Below are positions 35,320 to 43,809 of a stretch of 64,000 bases of DNA, piece by piece. This stretch comes from Catellatospora citrea (lineage in GTDB: Bacteria; Actinomycetota; Actinomycetes; Mycobacteriales; Micromonosporaceae): NCBI RefSeq assembly GCF_003610235.1, contig NZ_RAPR01000001.1, positions 8,432,001-8,496,000 on the forward strand, read 5' to 3'. The translations under genes were made by a program, and so were the position numbers. Position 1 is the stretch's first letter. Every line of letters begins with the position of its first letter. The notes under the pieces are model-generated. The model had not been told where the DNA came from and searched no databases. It saw only the letters and a list, made by a program, of their open reading frames with translations.

Positions 35320-36590
35320 GCGAGGTCATCGCCACCGTCTCCATCCGCGCACCGCGTTCAGGCCCCGGCGTCGAGGTGTGCTTCGAGTTCCCGGCCACGG
35401 GCGAGACGGTGTACCTGCCGCTGCCCGACCGGCGGGCGCTGGAGGCGATGCGCCGCAAGGCGGGGGAGTACCTGCGCCGGATCGTGCCGCTGGTGGCCCG
35501 GCTCAACGCGACCGCCGAGCAGGCCGCGACGGCGCTGCGCATCCTGCTCAACGCGGGACGGGAGCTGACCGGGGTGCTGATCCCGGACGACATCTCCCGC
35601 TTCCTGCGGCTGGAGTCGGCGTTCCGGGCGGCGTGGCCGCGCTGGCAGGCGGCGGACTGGGACGACCCGCACCGTCCTATCCCGATGGTCGAGCTGCACT
35701 GCCACGACGAGACGCTGCCGCTGGAGCTGCTGCCGCTGTTCGACTTCGGTTCGCTGCCGCCGCTGCGCACCTACGACGACCTGGTCCGGGCGGCCTCGCG
35801 CTTCCTCGGGTTCGCCACCGTCGTGCGGCGCGTGGTGCCCGCCCGCGCCACCGGCGACTCCGTGCTGCGCAACGAGCCCGCGCTGCCGGTGCAGTTCCTC
35901 CGGCACCGTGAGCTCGGCAGTGCCCGCGAGGAGGAGCGCTTCCTGGCCTCGCTCGGCGCGCACGTGCAGGTGGAAGGCCCCTGGCCGGTGGCGCAGGACG
36001 AGGAGGTGGTCCGCAGCTCCCTGCTTCGGGCCCTGTACGACGGCGCACCGCTGGACGGCGGCGCGGGCAACGGCACCCCGGTGCAGGTGCAGCATTTCGC
36101 CTGCCACTGCGACACCAGTGCCGAGTTCGACGACGATTACGCGCTGGTGCTGTCGACGCGCAACGGCAAGACCCGCCGGGTGACCTTCGGCGAGCTGCGG
36201 GAGGGTTACTACGACCGGTTCTTCGCCGACCGGAGCACGGCCGGGCACCGCGCCGTGATCATTCTCAACGCGTGCGCGTCCTCGCGCACCAACCCGCTGA
36301 CGGCGTACTCGTTTCCGCGCTGGTTCCTCAACCACGGGCACCGGGCGTTCATCGGCACCGAGACCGACGTGCCCGACGGTGTCGCGGGCGGCTTCGCGGC
36401 GGCGTTCTACGGCCGCCTGCTGGAGGCGCGCCGCCCGCTCGGCGAGGCCGTCGTCTGGGCCCGCCGGGACCTGCTGCGCGACTTCCGCAACCCGCTCGGC
36501 CTGCTGTACGTCATGTACGGCGACACGCAGCTCACCGTCGAGCGGGCCCGCCCCGGCATCTACCGCGCGTCAGCCGGCCGGGCGGCGTAG
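35316..36590 (+). CDS. CHAT-domain caspase-like protease
   Basis: A 424-residue protein. TTG 35316 has GGGAG 5 nt upstream and overlaps the upstream gene's stop, so the two are translated together. Residues about 120-410 match the CHAT fold (PF12770, clan CD cysteine peptidases): PLELLPLFDFG early, catalytic His264 in QHFACHCDTS, and catalytic Cys320 in VIILNACASS, then FLNHGHRAFIGTETDVPDG and AAAFYGRLLEARRPLGEAV. The first 110 residues are a helical region that may recognise a partner. CHAT proteases act as effectors in several bacterial immune and cell-death systems. No nucleotide sensor or STAND ATPase is next to it; the neighbours are a bPH membrane protein and a small four-helix protein. 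Confidence 0.87.
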   Translation: MSEVIATVSIRAPRSGPGVEVCFEFPATGETVYLPLPDRRALEAMRRKAGEYLRRIVPLVARLNATAEQAATALRILLNAGRELTGVLIPDDISRFLRLESAFRAAWPRWQAADWDDPHRPIPMVELHCHDETLPLELLPLFDFGSLPPLRTYDDLVRAASRFLGFATVVRRVVPARATGDSVLRNEPALPVQFLRHRELGSAREEERFLASLGAHVQVEGPWPVAQDEEVVRSSLLRALYDGAPLDGGAGNGTPVQVQHFACHCDTSAEFDDDYALVLSTRNGKTRRVTFGELREGYYDRFFADRSTAGHRAVIILNACASSRTNPLTAYSFPRWFLNHGHRAFIGTETDVPDGVAGGFAAAFYGRLLEARRPLGEAVVWARRDLLRDFRNPLGLLYVMYGDTQLTVERARPGIYRASAGRAA

Positions 36591-37001
36591 CCGCACGAGC
36601 AGCTCGTCGGCCAGCGGCACCAGGAACACCGCCATGGTCAGCACGACCCCGGCCGCGACCTGGTCCAGCCCGATCAGCGCGGCGGCGTGCGCACTCGTGC
36701 CCACCGCCCAGCACAGGTACGCGACGGCGGCCAGCACGTAGAAGTGCGGCAGCGGCCGCTCGTCGGCGGGCAGCTTCTGCCCGGCCAGCCACAGGTAGCC
36801 GATGGTCCCGGCCAGGCCCACCGCCACCAGCGTGATCAGCAGCGCGCGCGGCTCCGGGCCGACCACCGCGGCCAGCGGCACGAAGAACGCCAGCGTCTCC
36901 GCGGGCACGTACTTGACCAGCCGCTCGGGCAGCCCGTCGCCGCCTGTCGGACCCGCGTTGGGGCTACGGAACCGCACGGGCGGGACGACGGTGCGAGGCA
37001 T
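36570..37001 (-). CDS. Four-helix membrane protein convergent with the CHAT protease
   Basis: A 143-residue protein with four predicted membrane segments (about 32-48, 53-72, 87-105 and 115-133). The segment LVKYVPAETLAFFVPLAAVVG before the second helix is the most distinctive part. Its last 21 bases overlap the end of the CHAT gene on the other strand, a tight convergent arrangement. Small multi-helix proteins of this size often serve as pore-forming effectors next to caspase-like proteases, so a functional link is possible, but opposite strands argue for independent expression. ATG 37001 has a weak GGAG-like site upstream. Confidence 0.7.
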   Translation of the reverse strand: MPRTVVPPVRFRSPNAGPTGGDGLPERLVKYVPAETLAFFVPLAAVVGPEPRALLITLVAVGLAGTIGYLWLAGQKLPADERPLPHFYVLAAVAYLCWAVGTSAHAAALIGLDQVAAGVVLTMAVFLVPLADELLVRLRRPAG

Positions 37002-37101
37002 GGCCGCTCCAGGGTCGAGGGATCAAGACATTCAACACCATGCGCGTGTACGCGGGCGCGCGAGTTGGCGTCCGGGCGCGCTGGTGTGTCAGTGTCGCGG
37101 G

Positions 37102-38403
37102 ATGACCACCCTGGGGAGCTCCGACACCTGGCGACGCCCCGGCCCGACGGCGGAGCAGCGGCGCGCCGACGTGTTCATCGGGCTGGCGGTGACCGCCGTG
37201 GCGCTGTTCAACCTGACCCTGACCGCCAGCGCCGGCGCGTTCCATCTGGGCCCGCCGCCGAGCTGGCCCGAGCAGGCGTTCTGGTCGCTGGCGATCACGG
37301 CGCCGCTCGCGGTGCGCCGCCGCTTCCCGCTCGTGGTCGGCACGGTGGTGTCGGCGGCGTTCATCGTCGCGCAGGTCCGGGCCGCGCCGGAGATGCAGCT
37401 GGCCACCGGTGCGCTGTTCTGCGCGATCTACACCGCCGGGGCGTGGGCCGCCGATCACCGGCGGTCACGGCAGGTGCGGGCGGGCGTCATCGGAGCGATC
37501 ATGGCCTGGCTGCTGCTGTCGATCTGGCTGTCCATCGACTCGGTGCCACCGGATGCGTTCGCCGACGCGGCCGGGCCGGTGCCGCCGCTGCTGGCCACGA
37601 TCGTCAACGCGGTGCTGGTCAACGCGCTGGCGTTCGGGTTCTCGTACTTCTTCGGCGAGATGTCCTGGGTGGCCGCGCGACGCGAGCATCAGCTGGAGGT
37701 GCAGGCTGTGCAGCTGCGCCAGGCCCGGGACGAGGAGGGGGAGCGGGCGGTGATGGGCGAGCGGCTGCGCATCGCCCGGGAACTGCACGACGTGGTCGCC
37801 CACCACGTGTCGGTGATGGGCGTGCAGGCGGCGGCGAGCCGCCGGGTGATGGACAAGGACCCGGCTCGGGCCCGTACGGCACTGGAGGCGATCGAGCAGA
37901 GCGCCCGCACCGCCGTGGACGAGCTGCGGCGCATGCTCAGCCTGCTGCGCCGGGGCACCGGCGCCGACGAGGGGCCGGCCACGGTGGGCATCGATCGGGT
38001 GGAGACGCTGCTGGACGGGGCCCGCGACGCCGGGCTGACGGTGCGGTTCGGGGTGTTCGGCGCGCCGGTGCCGCTGCCCGACTCGCTGTCCCAGGCCGCG
38101 TACCGGATCGTGCAGGAGTCGGTCACCAACACGCTCAAGCACGCCGGAGCCGCCGCCATCGACGTGCGGATCCGGTACCTGGCGCAGGAGCTGGAGGTGG
38201 AGTCCACCGACGACGGGCGCGGCAGCCGCGTCGACCGGCCCGGCACGGGTCTGGGACTGATCGGCATGCGGGAGCGCGTCGCCGCCCATGACGGCAGCCT
38301 GGAGACCGGCCCGCGCCCGCAGGGCGGCTTCCGGGTCCGGGCCCGGTTCCCGCTCGCGGCGCACCCGGCCTGCCCGGCGGAGACCGCGGAGGCGGCAGTA
38401 TGA
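37102..38403 (+). CDS. Two-component sensor histidine kinase, NarL-partner (HisKA_3) type
   Basis: A 433-residue kinase. The N-terminal ~190 residues hold about six hydrophobic segments with little outside loop, as in kinases that sense the membrane itself. The phosphorylated His229 is in ARELHDVVAHHVSVMG. The ATPase domain follows (QAAYRIVQESVTNTLKHAG, then DDGRGS and TGLGLIGMRERV). ATG 37102 has no good ribosome site. Its stop overlaps the response-regulator start by 4 nt. With the ABC exporter downstream the set resembles antibiotic- or membrane-stress systems such as LnrJK. Confidence 0.9.
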   Translation: MTTLGSSDTWRRPGPTAEQRRADVFIGLAVTAVALFNLTLTASAGAFHLGPPPSWPEQAFWSLAITAPLAVRRRFPLVVGTVVSAAFIVAQVRAAPEMQLATGALFCAIYTAGAWAADHRRSRQVRAGVIGAIMAWLLLSIWLSIDSVPPDAFADAAGPVPPLLATIVNAVLVNALAFGFSYFFGEMSWVAARREHQLEVQAVQLRQARDEEGERAVMGERLRIARELHDVVAHHVSVMGVQAAASRRVMDKDPARARTALEAIEQSARTAVDELRRMLSLLRRGTGADEGPATVGIDRVETLLDGARDAGLTVRFGVFGAPVPLPDSLSQAAYRIVQESVTNTLKHAGAAAIDVRIRYLAQELEVESTDDGRGSRVDRPGTGLGLIGMRERVAAHDGSLETGPRPQGGFRVRARFPLAAHPACPAETAEAAV

Positions 38404-39119
38404 GCGGGCAGCACACACAGCCGGTCACCGGTGCGGCCGACGCGCGCACGGGCGAGCCGGGCCTGATCCGGATCCTGGTCGCCGACGACCACCGGATGGT
38501 GCGCAGCGGGTTCCGGGTCATCCTGGAGACGGAGGACGACCTCAAGGTCGTCGGCGAGGCGGCCGACGGGGAACAGGCCGTGGCGCTGGCCGCGTCGACC
38601 GCGCCGGACGTGGTGCTGATGGACGTCGAGATGCCCGGCGTGGACGGGCTGGAGGCGACCCGGCGCATCACCGCGGCGGGCGACGGCCCGGCGGTGCTGA
38701 TCCTGACCACGTTCGACCGCGACGACTACCTGTTCGCCGCGCTGCAGGCCGGGGCCAGCGGTTTCCTGCTGAAGAACGGTTCGCCGGAGGCGCTGATCGA
38801 GGCGGTGCGGGTGCTGGCACGCGGCGACGCGCTGCTCGCCCCGGAGATCACCGGGCGGGTCATCGCGAAGTTCGCCCGGCCCGCCGCCGCGCCCGCGGCA
38901 TCGGCGCAGGAGCTGAAGGAGCTGACCCCGCGCGAGTACGAGGTGCTGGTGCTGCTGGCCGGCGGCGCGACCAACGCGGAGATCGCCACCCGGCTGTTCC
39001 TGGGCGAGGCGACCGTGAAGACGCACGTCAGCCGGGTGCTGGCGAAGCTGCGGCTGCGTGACCGCACCCAGGCGGTGGTGTTCGCGTACGAGCACGGCGT
39101 GGTCACCCCGGGCGGCTGA
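38400..39119 (+). CDS. LuxR/NarL-family response regulator
   Basis: A 239-residue regulator partnered with the kinase it overlaps (ATGA). Receiver domain about 22-140 with the acidic pocket at ADDHRMVRSGF, phosphorylated Asp75 (VVLMDVEMPG), switch Thr and LLKNGSPE Lys. The helix-turn-helix is at about 170-235 (LTPREYEVLVLLAGGATNAE, then LFLGEATVKTHVSRVLAKL). It probably controls the ABC exporter genes downstream. Confidence 0.92.
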   Translation: MSGQHTQPVTGAADARTGEPGLIRILVADDHRMVRSGFRVILETEDDLKVVGEAADGEQAVALAASTAPDVVLMDVEMPGVDGLEATRRITAAGDGPAVLILTTFDRDDYLFAALQAGASGFLLKNGSPEALIEAVRVLARGDALLAPEITGRVIAKFARPAAAPAASAQELKELTPREYEVLVLLAGGATNAEIATRLFLGEATVKTHVSRVLAKLRLRDRTQAVVFAYEHGVVTPGG

Positions 39120-39185
39120 GCGGATCATCCTCGCGACGGACGCAAGATCGATCCACCGGTGGACGGCAGCGCACCCGCGTGCGCC

Positions 39186-39191
39186 TAGCGT
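39186..39191 (+). promoter_or_regulatory. Putative -10 element (TAGCGT) of the ABC exporter genes
   Basis: TAGCGT lies 8 nt before ATG 39200, which has no ribosome site; a leaderless transcript separate from the two-component genes is likely. Confidence 0.5.
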
Positions 39192-39199
39192 CTGCGGTT

Positions 39200-40093
39200 A
39201 TGACGAAAGTGCTTCGCCTCGACGCGGTGAGCCGCAGGTTCGGCGACCGGCAGGTGCTCGACGGGGTCTGTTTCGACGTCACCGCCGGGCGCATGACCGG
39301 TTTCGTCGGTGCGAACGGCGCCGGCAAGACCACCTCCATGCGCATCATCATGGGCGTGCTCGCCCCCGACACCGGCGAGGTGACCTGGGACGGCTCCCGG
39401 CTGAACCGGGAGGTCCGCCGCCGGATCGGCTACATGCCCGAGGAGCGCGGCCTCTACCCGAAGATGACCGTTCGTGACCAGCTCGTCTACCTGGGTCGCC
39501 TGCACGGTCTCGGCCGTGACGCGGTGCGGCGGAACGCCGAGGACCTGATCGAGTGGCTGCGCCTGGGCGAGCGCGCGGGCGATGCGCTGGAGAAACTGTC
39601 GCTGGGCAACCAGCAGCGTGCCCAGATCGCCGCCGCGCTGATCCACGACCCGGACATCCTCGTGCTCGACGAGCCGTTCTCGGGCCTCGACCCGCTGGCC
39701 GTCGACACTGTGGTGGAGGTGCTGCGCGACCGGACGAAGCGGGGCGTGCCGGTGCTGTTCTCCAGCCACCAGCTCGACGTGGTGGAACGGCTCTGCGACG
39801 ACCTGGTCATCATCGCCGCGGGGCGGATCCGTGCCGCGGGGGCGCGCGGGCAGCTGCGCAGTGAGCACACCCTGCCCCGGTACACGCTGACCGTCGACGG
39901 CGACGCCGGCTGGCTGCGCGACCATCCGGGCGTACGCCTGATCGACCTCGACGGCGCGCACGCGGTCTTCGAACTCGACCCCTCCGCCGACAGCCAGCAG
40001 GTGCTGCAGGCGGCACTCGCCCGCGGCCCGGTGCGCGGGTTCGGCCCCGTCACCCCGTCCCTTGCAGAGATCTTCCGGGAGGTCGCCCGATGA
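39200..40093 (+). CDS. ABC-2 exporter ATP-binding protein
   Basis: A 297-residue ATPase. Walker A GANGAGKTT (about 35-43), Q-loop MPEERGLYPKMTV, signature LSLGNQQRAQIAAAL (the Gly-Asn-Gln variant seen in NatA-type exporters), Walker B ILVLDEPFSGLDP and the SSHQLD switch. The C-terminal DUF4162-like domain (RYTLTVDGDAGWL and on) is typical of the same group. Partner of the permease that follows through a small bridging ORF. Confidence 0.92.
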   Translation: MTKVLRLDAVSRRFGDRQVLDGVCFDVTAGRMTGFVGANGAGKTTSMRIIMGVLAPDTGEVTWDGSRLNREVRRRIGYMPEERGLYPKMTVRDQLVYLGRLHGLGRDAVRRNAEDLIEWLRLGERAGDALEKLSLGNQQRAQIAAALIHDPDILVLDEPFSGLDPLAVDTVVEVLRDRTKRGVPVLFSSHQLDVVERLCDDLVIIAAGRIRAAGARGQLRSEHTLPRYTLTVDGDAGWLRDHPGVRLIDLDGAHAVFELDPSADSQQVLQAALARGPVRGFGPVTPSLAEIFREVAR

Positions 40094-40164
40094 GCGAGCG
40101 CAGCGAGCGAACCAAGAGCTCAGTCAGTCATGTCGGAGCCGAGCGCAGCGAGGTGACGGCATGA
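40090..40164 (+). CDS. Repeat-derived 24-codon bridging mini-ORF between the ABC genes
   Basis: ATG at 40090 overlaps the ATPase stop (ATGA) and its stop at 40162-40164 overlaps the permease start (ATGA). The predicted peptide is Ser/Glu/Arg-rich (MSERSERTKSS..., ending AERSEVTA). The 12-mer GAGCGCAGCGAG occurs at 40096-40107 and again at 40141-40152. It most likely arose from a low-complexity repeat and may simply couple translation of the two ABC genes. Confidence 0.4.
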   Translation: MSERSERTKSSVSHVGAERSEVTA

Positions 40165-41252
40165 ACACCTTCGAAGCCGTGCGCGTCGTCGCCGCCCGCG
40201 AGGTCCGGGTGAAGCTGCGCGACAAGGCGTTCCTGTTCAGCACGGTGTTCTTCCTGCTGTTCGCGGTCGGTGCGACGGTGGTGCCGGCGATGTTCGGCGA
40301 CGACGCGTCCAAGGTCGCGGTGAGCGGGACCGCGCCGGCCGCGCTCGGCGCCGCCGGCCTCGACGTGCGTAGCGTCGCCGACGACGCGGCCGCGCGGGCC
40401 CTGGTCCGCGACGGCGAGGTCGACGGGGCGCTGCTCGCCGACGGCACCGTGGTCGCCCTGACCGACGCCCCCGGCGACCTGGTCAACGCGCTGAGCACTC
40501 GGCCGACCGTCGAGCTGCTCGATCCGAGCGCCGTCGACGACACGCTGGCGATTCTGGTGCCGATGGTCTTCGCCATGATCTTCTTTTTCGTGTCGCTGAC
40601 GTTCGGCCTGCAGATCGCGCAGAGCGTCACCGAGGAGAAGCAGACCCGGGTCGTGGAGATCCTGGTCGCCTCGGTTCCGGTGCGGGTGCTGCTGGCGGGC
40701 AAGGTGCTGGCCGGCGCTGCGCTCGCGATGGGCCAGATCGCGCTGATCGCGGTGGTCGCGCTCGCCGGGATGCGGTTCTCCGATTCCGGTGGCGGGCTGC
40801 TGACTCTGCTCGGACCCGCGATCGGCTGGTTCCTGCCGTTCTTCCTGGTCGGATTCGTCATGCTGGCGGCGCTGTGGGCCGCCGTCGGCGCGCTGGTCAA
40901 CCGGCAGGAGGACATCAACGGAGCGTCGATGCCGATGCAGATCCTGGTGCTGTTGCCGTTCTTCGGCGTGGTGATGTTCAACAGCGACCCGGTCGTGATG
41001 AAGGTGCTGTCGTACGTCCCGTTCTCAGCACCGGCGGCGATGCCGGTGCGGCTGTTCCAGGGTGACGCGGCGGGCTGGGAGCCGGCGCTGGCGCTGCTCA
41101 TCCTCGCCGTGAGCGCGGTGGCCGTGCTGTTCGCCGGCGCCCGGATCTACGAGGGCTCGCTGCTGCGCAGCAACGGTCGTACCTCGATCGCCGCCGCGTG
41201 GCGCGACCGCGAGGCTCGCCGCCTGGTCGAGCTGGACGCCGAGTCCGCCTAG
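40161..41252 (+). CDS. ABC-2 type exporter permease, NatB-like
   Basis: A 363-residue permease. ATG 40161 follows GAGGTG. One N-terminal helix (about 24-44) precedes an outer domain (about 45-165), then five or six helices, matching the ABC2_membrane_3/NatB topology. The segment QSVTEEKQTRVVEILVASVP after the second helix is characteristic for this group, which exports sodium, peptides or lipid-like antibiotics. Ends before a strong terminator. Confidence 0.9.
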   Translation: MNTFEAVRVVAAREVRVKLRDKAFLFSTVFFLLFAVGATVVPAMFGDDASKVAVSGTAPAALGAAGLDVRSVADDAAARALVRDGEVDGALLADGTVVALTDAPGDLVNALSTRPTVELLDPSAVDDTLAILVPMVFAMIFFFVSLTFGLQIAQSVTEEKQTRVVEILVASVPVRVLLAGKVLAGAALAMGQIALIAVVALAGMRFSDSGGGLLTLLGPAIGWFLPFFLVGFVMLAALWAAVGALVNRQEDINGASMPMQILVLLPFFGVVMFNSDPVVMKVLSYVPFSAPAAMPVRLFQGDAAGWEPALALLILAVSAVAVLFAGARIYEGSLLRSNGRTSIAAAWRDREARRLVELDAESA

Positions 41253-41285
41253 CAGCACCGGCCGCCGATGGCAGCGGCTTCCCAT

Positions 41286-41319
41286 GACGGCCCCTGGCGC
41301 CCATGTGCCAGGGGCCGTC
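41286..41319. terminator. Terminator of the ABC exporter unit
   Basis: GACGGCCCCTGGC (41286-41298) and its reverse complement (41307-41319) around an 8-nt loop. Confidence 0.8.
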
Positions 41320-41425
41320 GCGCTGTGGGAAGGTGCTCCGGATCCGAAGAACCTGGCGGAGAAACGAAGCCCACGCGGTGCACTGGTTGGCGGCGCAGCC
41401 GGATCGGTGCGGCAAATGTGCGGTT

Positions 41426-41431
41426 TTGACA
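41426..41431 (+). promoter_or_regulatory. Consensus-like -35 element (TTGACA)
   Basis: A perfect TTGACA. Seventeen nucleotides on is GATCGT, a weak -10. It would place the transcript start just before the GTG at 41470. Confidence 0.35.
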
Positions 41432-41469
41432 CGTTCACTCGTTACATGATCGTGCGGGAACGTGAGGGC

Positions 41470-41727
41470 GTGTCGATCAGGCTCGTGATCAGGAGCGAGG
41501 GCAGGACCTACGTGCGCGTGACCTGGCTGCGTGCCCGGCACCCGGCGGTGTCGCACTCGCGGGCAGGGCGCTCCTACCTCGCCGCGGTGCGGGAGCTGCA
41601 GCTGGCCGCGGGCAGGCTGCGCGCCGCGGGCGCCTACCCCGGCGGCTCCGACCAGGTCGAGGCGTTCCGTCAGGTCCGCTCGGCCTGGCTCGCCGTGGTG
41701 CTGTCCCGGCACCGCCTGCAGCGCTGA
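41470..41727 (+). CDS. Small hypothetical protein
   Basis: An 85-residue protein from GTG 41470 (GAGGG just upstream); ATG 41446 would add eight residues but would lie before the probable transcript start. It opens with two beta strands (VSIRLVIRSEGRTYVRVTWL) and continues with helices (SYLAAVRELQLAAGRLRAAG and EAFRQVRSAWLAVVLSRHR). No known motif was recognised. Codon use is G/C-ending, so it is probably real. A palindrome overlaps the stop codon. Confidence 0.5.
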   Translation: MSIRLVIRSEGRTYVRVTWLRARHPAVSHSRAGRSYLAAVRELQLAAGRLRAAGAYPGGSDQVEAFRQVRSAWLAVVLSRHRLQR

Positions 41728-41744
41728 CGCCGCGCGGCGTCAGC
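41723..41744. terminator. Palindromic terminator over a stop codon
   Basis: GCTGACGCCGC (41723-41733) followed directly by its reverse complement (41734-41744), covering the TGA at 41725. The 205-bp stretch from here to 41949 holds no gene that I can support. Confidence 0.6.
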
Positions 41745-41949
41745 TCCTCGCGCGGCGGTCAGCCCAACTCGTCCAGCAGGCGGCGGGTGCACAGGTTCGG
41801 GACTTGACCGCGCGACGCTCGAAAGCGCCGGTGCGCGCAGGAGTGCCGAAGTCACGCTCGATCGGCTCCGGCACGGCACGAGCCAACTCGGGGCTGCTGC
41901 GGCAGTCGGCACGATAAGGTCAGCCCAGCAAGATCGGGTTGGGGGGCCG

Positions 41950-42522
41950 ATGGACGTGCTCGATGTGGAGTCCGCTGAGCAGGCGACGCCGGCCGTCCGG
42001 GGCCGGGCACGCCACAGCCGGCCGGGCGAACCGCGCCGCTGGCTGCGCATCGCCTCGGCGGTGCTCGCGGTCGCCGTCCTGGTGCTCTGGTACGCGCTGT
42101 CGCGCGACCACCCGCCCCGGGACCCGCGCGCCTATCCCGGCAGCCAGAGCCAGGACCTCCCCGGCACGCTGCACCGCTACCACCTGGGGCTGCCCGACTG
42201 CGCCGAGGGCAGCGTGCGCTACTACCGGTATGCCCAGTGGGAGGCGGACTCGTTCTACCTGCGCTTCACCGGCGACCGGCACTGCATGAACCAGTTCCTG
42301 GTGCTCAACGGCATGTTCCTGATCGGCCGGCGGACGGAGACGGCCGGCCTGCCGTTCGACCCGAAGACGACCGCGGGCTTCGGCTGGTCGCAGGATTCCG
42401 CCCGGCACTACCGCTCGCTGCACCACCAGCCCGTGGCCGGCGACGTGCTCGTCGACGTCGAGGTCGCGCTGTACGAGTCCGGCGAGTCCACCGAGGTGTA
42501 CCTGCACGCCGGCATCGTCTGA
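41950..42522 (+). CDS. Single-pass membrane protein of unknown function
   Basis: A 190-residue protein; ATG 41950 follows GGGGGG. A basic region (RHSRPGEPRRWLRIA) precedes one membrane helix (about 35-50, LAVAVLVLWYAL); the rest is outside the cell, with two cysteines (LGLPDCAEGS and DRHCMNQF) that could pair. The outer part is beta-rich and aromatic (GFGWSQDSARHYRSLHHQPV). No family recognised. Convergent with the PHP-type hydrolase across a terminator. Confidence 0.75.
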   Translation: MDVLDVESAEQATPAVRGRARHSRPGEPRRWLRIASAVLAVAVLVLWYALSRDHPPRDPRAYPGSQSQDLPGTLHRYHLGLPDCAEGSVRYYRYAQWEADSFYLRFTGDRHCMNQFLVLNGMFLIGRRTETAGLPFDPKTTAGFGWSQDSARHYRSLHHQPVAGDVLVDVEVALYESGESTEVYLHAGIV

Positions 42523-42536
42523 CCCCGGCGTGCAGG
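42501..42536. terminator. Bidirectional terminator
   Basis: CCTGCACGCCGG (42501-42512) pairs with CCGGCGTGCAGG (42525-42536) between convergent genes, overlapping the end of the plus-strand gene. Confidence 0.7.
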
Positions 42537-42546
42537 CGGGGTTCGG

Positions 42547-43809
42547 CTACGGCTGGAGCCACCACGGGCTGGCGTAGGCCACGCCCCAGTCGTTGCAGGG
42601 GTGCCCGGCCGGGCCCGGGCTCGGGTTGGCCTGCGTCGGGTCGGAGACGCGCAGCACCACCCAGTCGCCGTCGGCGACGTTCATCGGCACGGTGAAGATG
42701 TGGACGCCGCCCGCCTCGACGTCGATCACGTCGACGACCGTCGGCGCGGTCGTGCCGGGACGCAGCACCTGGATGCGCAGCGGCTTGCCCGCCCAGTCCG
42801 GGCCGCGGTCCAGGTCGACGGAGAACGCCACGTCGCCGCTCGCGATCGGCAGCACGCCGCCCATCTGGACGCCATTCGCGGTCGCGTCCAGGCGCAGGCC
42901 CGACACGCGGGTGGCGAAGAAGCGCCGGGCCCGCATCGCCTCGAACACCCCGGCCCGGGTGTTCGCCGCGACCCACAGGCCGGTGCGGCCCTTGCCTTCA
43001 GGCCAGCCCCAGTTCGTGCCGTGCTCGTCGGACACACCGGTGAGGCCGGTGCGCCAGCCCGCGTTGAGGCAGGCGGTCAGCGGTGAGCTGCCGTGGTCGG
43101 CCCAGCCGTCGAAGAGGTAGTCGTCGCCGCGGTTGAACATCTCCAGCGCGACCATGTTGTCCACGGCCGCCGAGGACAGGCTGAAATTGTTGAAGCGCTG
43201 CACCTCGCGGCCGGGGTGGTTGAAGCTGCCGACGCCGTCCACGCCGTTGATCCAGTTGTAGAGCCTGCTCATGCTGCCCGAGGCCAGCAGGTCGGTGAAG
43301 TTCGCGGTGCCCCACACGTTGACGTGGCCCAGGGTCGGGTGTGACCACTCGAAGCCGCGGATCGCGGTGTAGTTGCCCGGGTCGTCGGCCGCGCCGGCCA
43401 GCACGCCGGTGCGGTCCCACTCCGACTTGGACAGGCCGCTGATGCTGAACAGCGTGGCGTGGTCGGTCAGCGCCGCGACATCCAGCCCGGCCTCGCGCAT
43501 GGACTGGAAGGCCAGGTCCGGATTGCCGTCGCCGTCCGACATGAGCGTGTGGTTGTGCAGATCCGCGTGGACCAGCAGGGTGCCCTGGGTCAGCTGCGAG
43601 GCGCGCGCGGCACCGGACTTCGGGGTGATCCGGGCGGGGGATCCGGCGGCGATCGGGGTGGTGTTCGCGTACGCGGAGCCGGGCGCGGCGGCCAGCATCA
43701 GCAGCCCTCCGGCGCCCGCGAGCACGGCGCGCCGGCCCAGCTCGGAGTGGGTGTGGTCGGCGCCGTGGCGGTGGTGCCCGGCGTCGTCGTGACCGTGGAG
43801 GTGAGTCAT
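42547..43809 (-). CDS. Tat-exported PHP-family metallohydrolase (CehA/McbA-like)
   Basis: A 420-residue protein from ATG 43809; ATG 43830 would add seven residues, and neither has a good ribosome site. The N-terminus is strikingly His-rich (HLHGHDDAGHHRHGADHTH, residues 3-21), probably binding metal, followed by a twin-arginine signal (GRRAVLAGAGGLLML). The PHP metal-binding motifs follow: ADLHNHTLMSDG, LTDHATLFS, FEWSHPTLGH, FNHPGREV and SDEHGTN. CehA/McbA relatives cleave phosphate or carbamate esters. Tat export is used for proteins that load metal in the cytoplasm. It stands alone. Confidence 0.87.
   Translation of the reverse strand: MTHLHGHDDAGHHRHGADHTHSELGRRAVLAGAGGLLMLAAAPGSAYANTTPIAAGSPARITPKSGAARASQLTQGTLLVHADLHNHTLMSDGDGNPDLAFQSMREAGLDVAALTDHATLFSISGLSKSEWDRTGVLAGAADDPGNYTAIRGFEWSHPTLGHVNVWGTANFTDLLASGSMSRLYNWINGVDGVGSFNHPGREVQRFNNFSLSSAAVDNMVALEMFNRGDDYLFDGWADHGSSPLTACLNAGWRTGLTGVSDEHGTNWGWPEGKGRTGLWVAANTRAGVFEAMRARRFFATRVSGLRLDATANGVQMGGVLPIASGDVAFSVDLDRGPDWAGKPLRIQVLRPGTTAPTVVDVIDVEAGGVHIFTVPMNVADGDWVVLRVSDPTQANPSPGPAGHPCNDWGVAYASPWWLQP

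Noticed and set aside
40062..40160. Longer start for the ABC-2 permease upstream of 40161
   Set aside because: ATG 40161 has GAGGTG at the right distance and overlaps the bridging frame as ATGA; the upstream in-frame residues come from the repeat.
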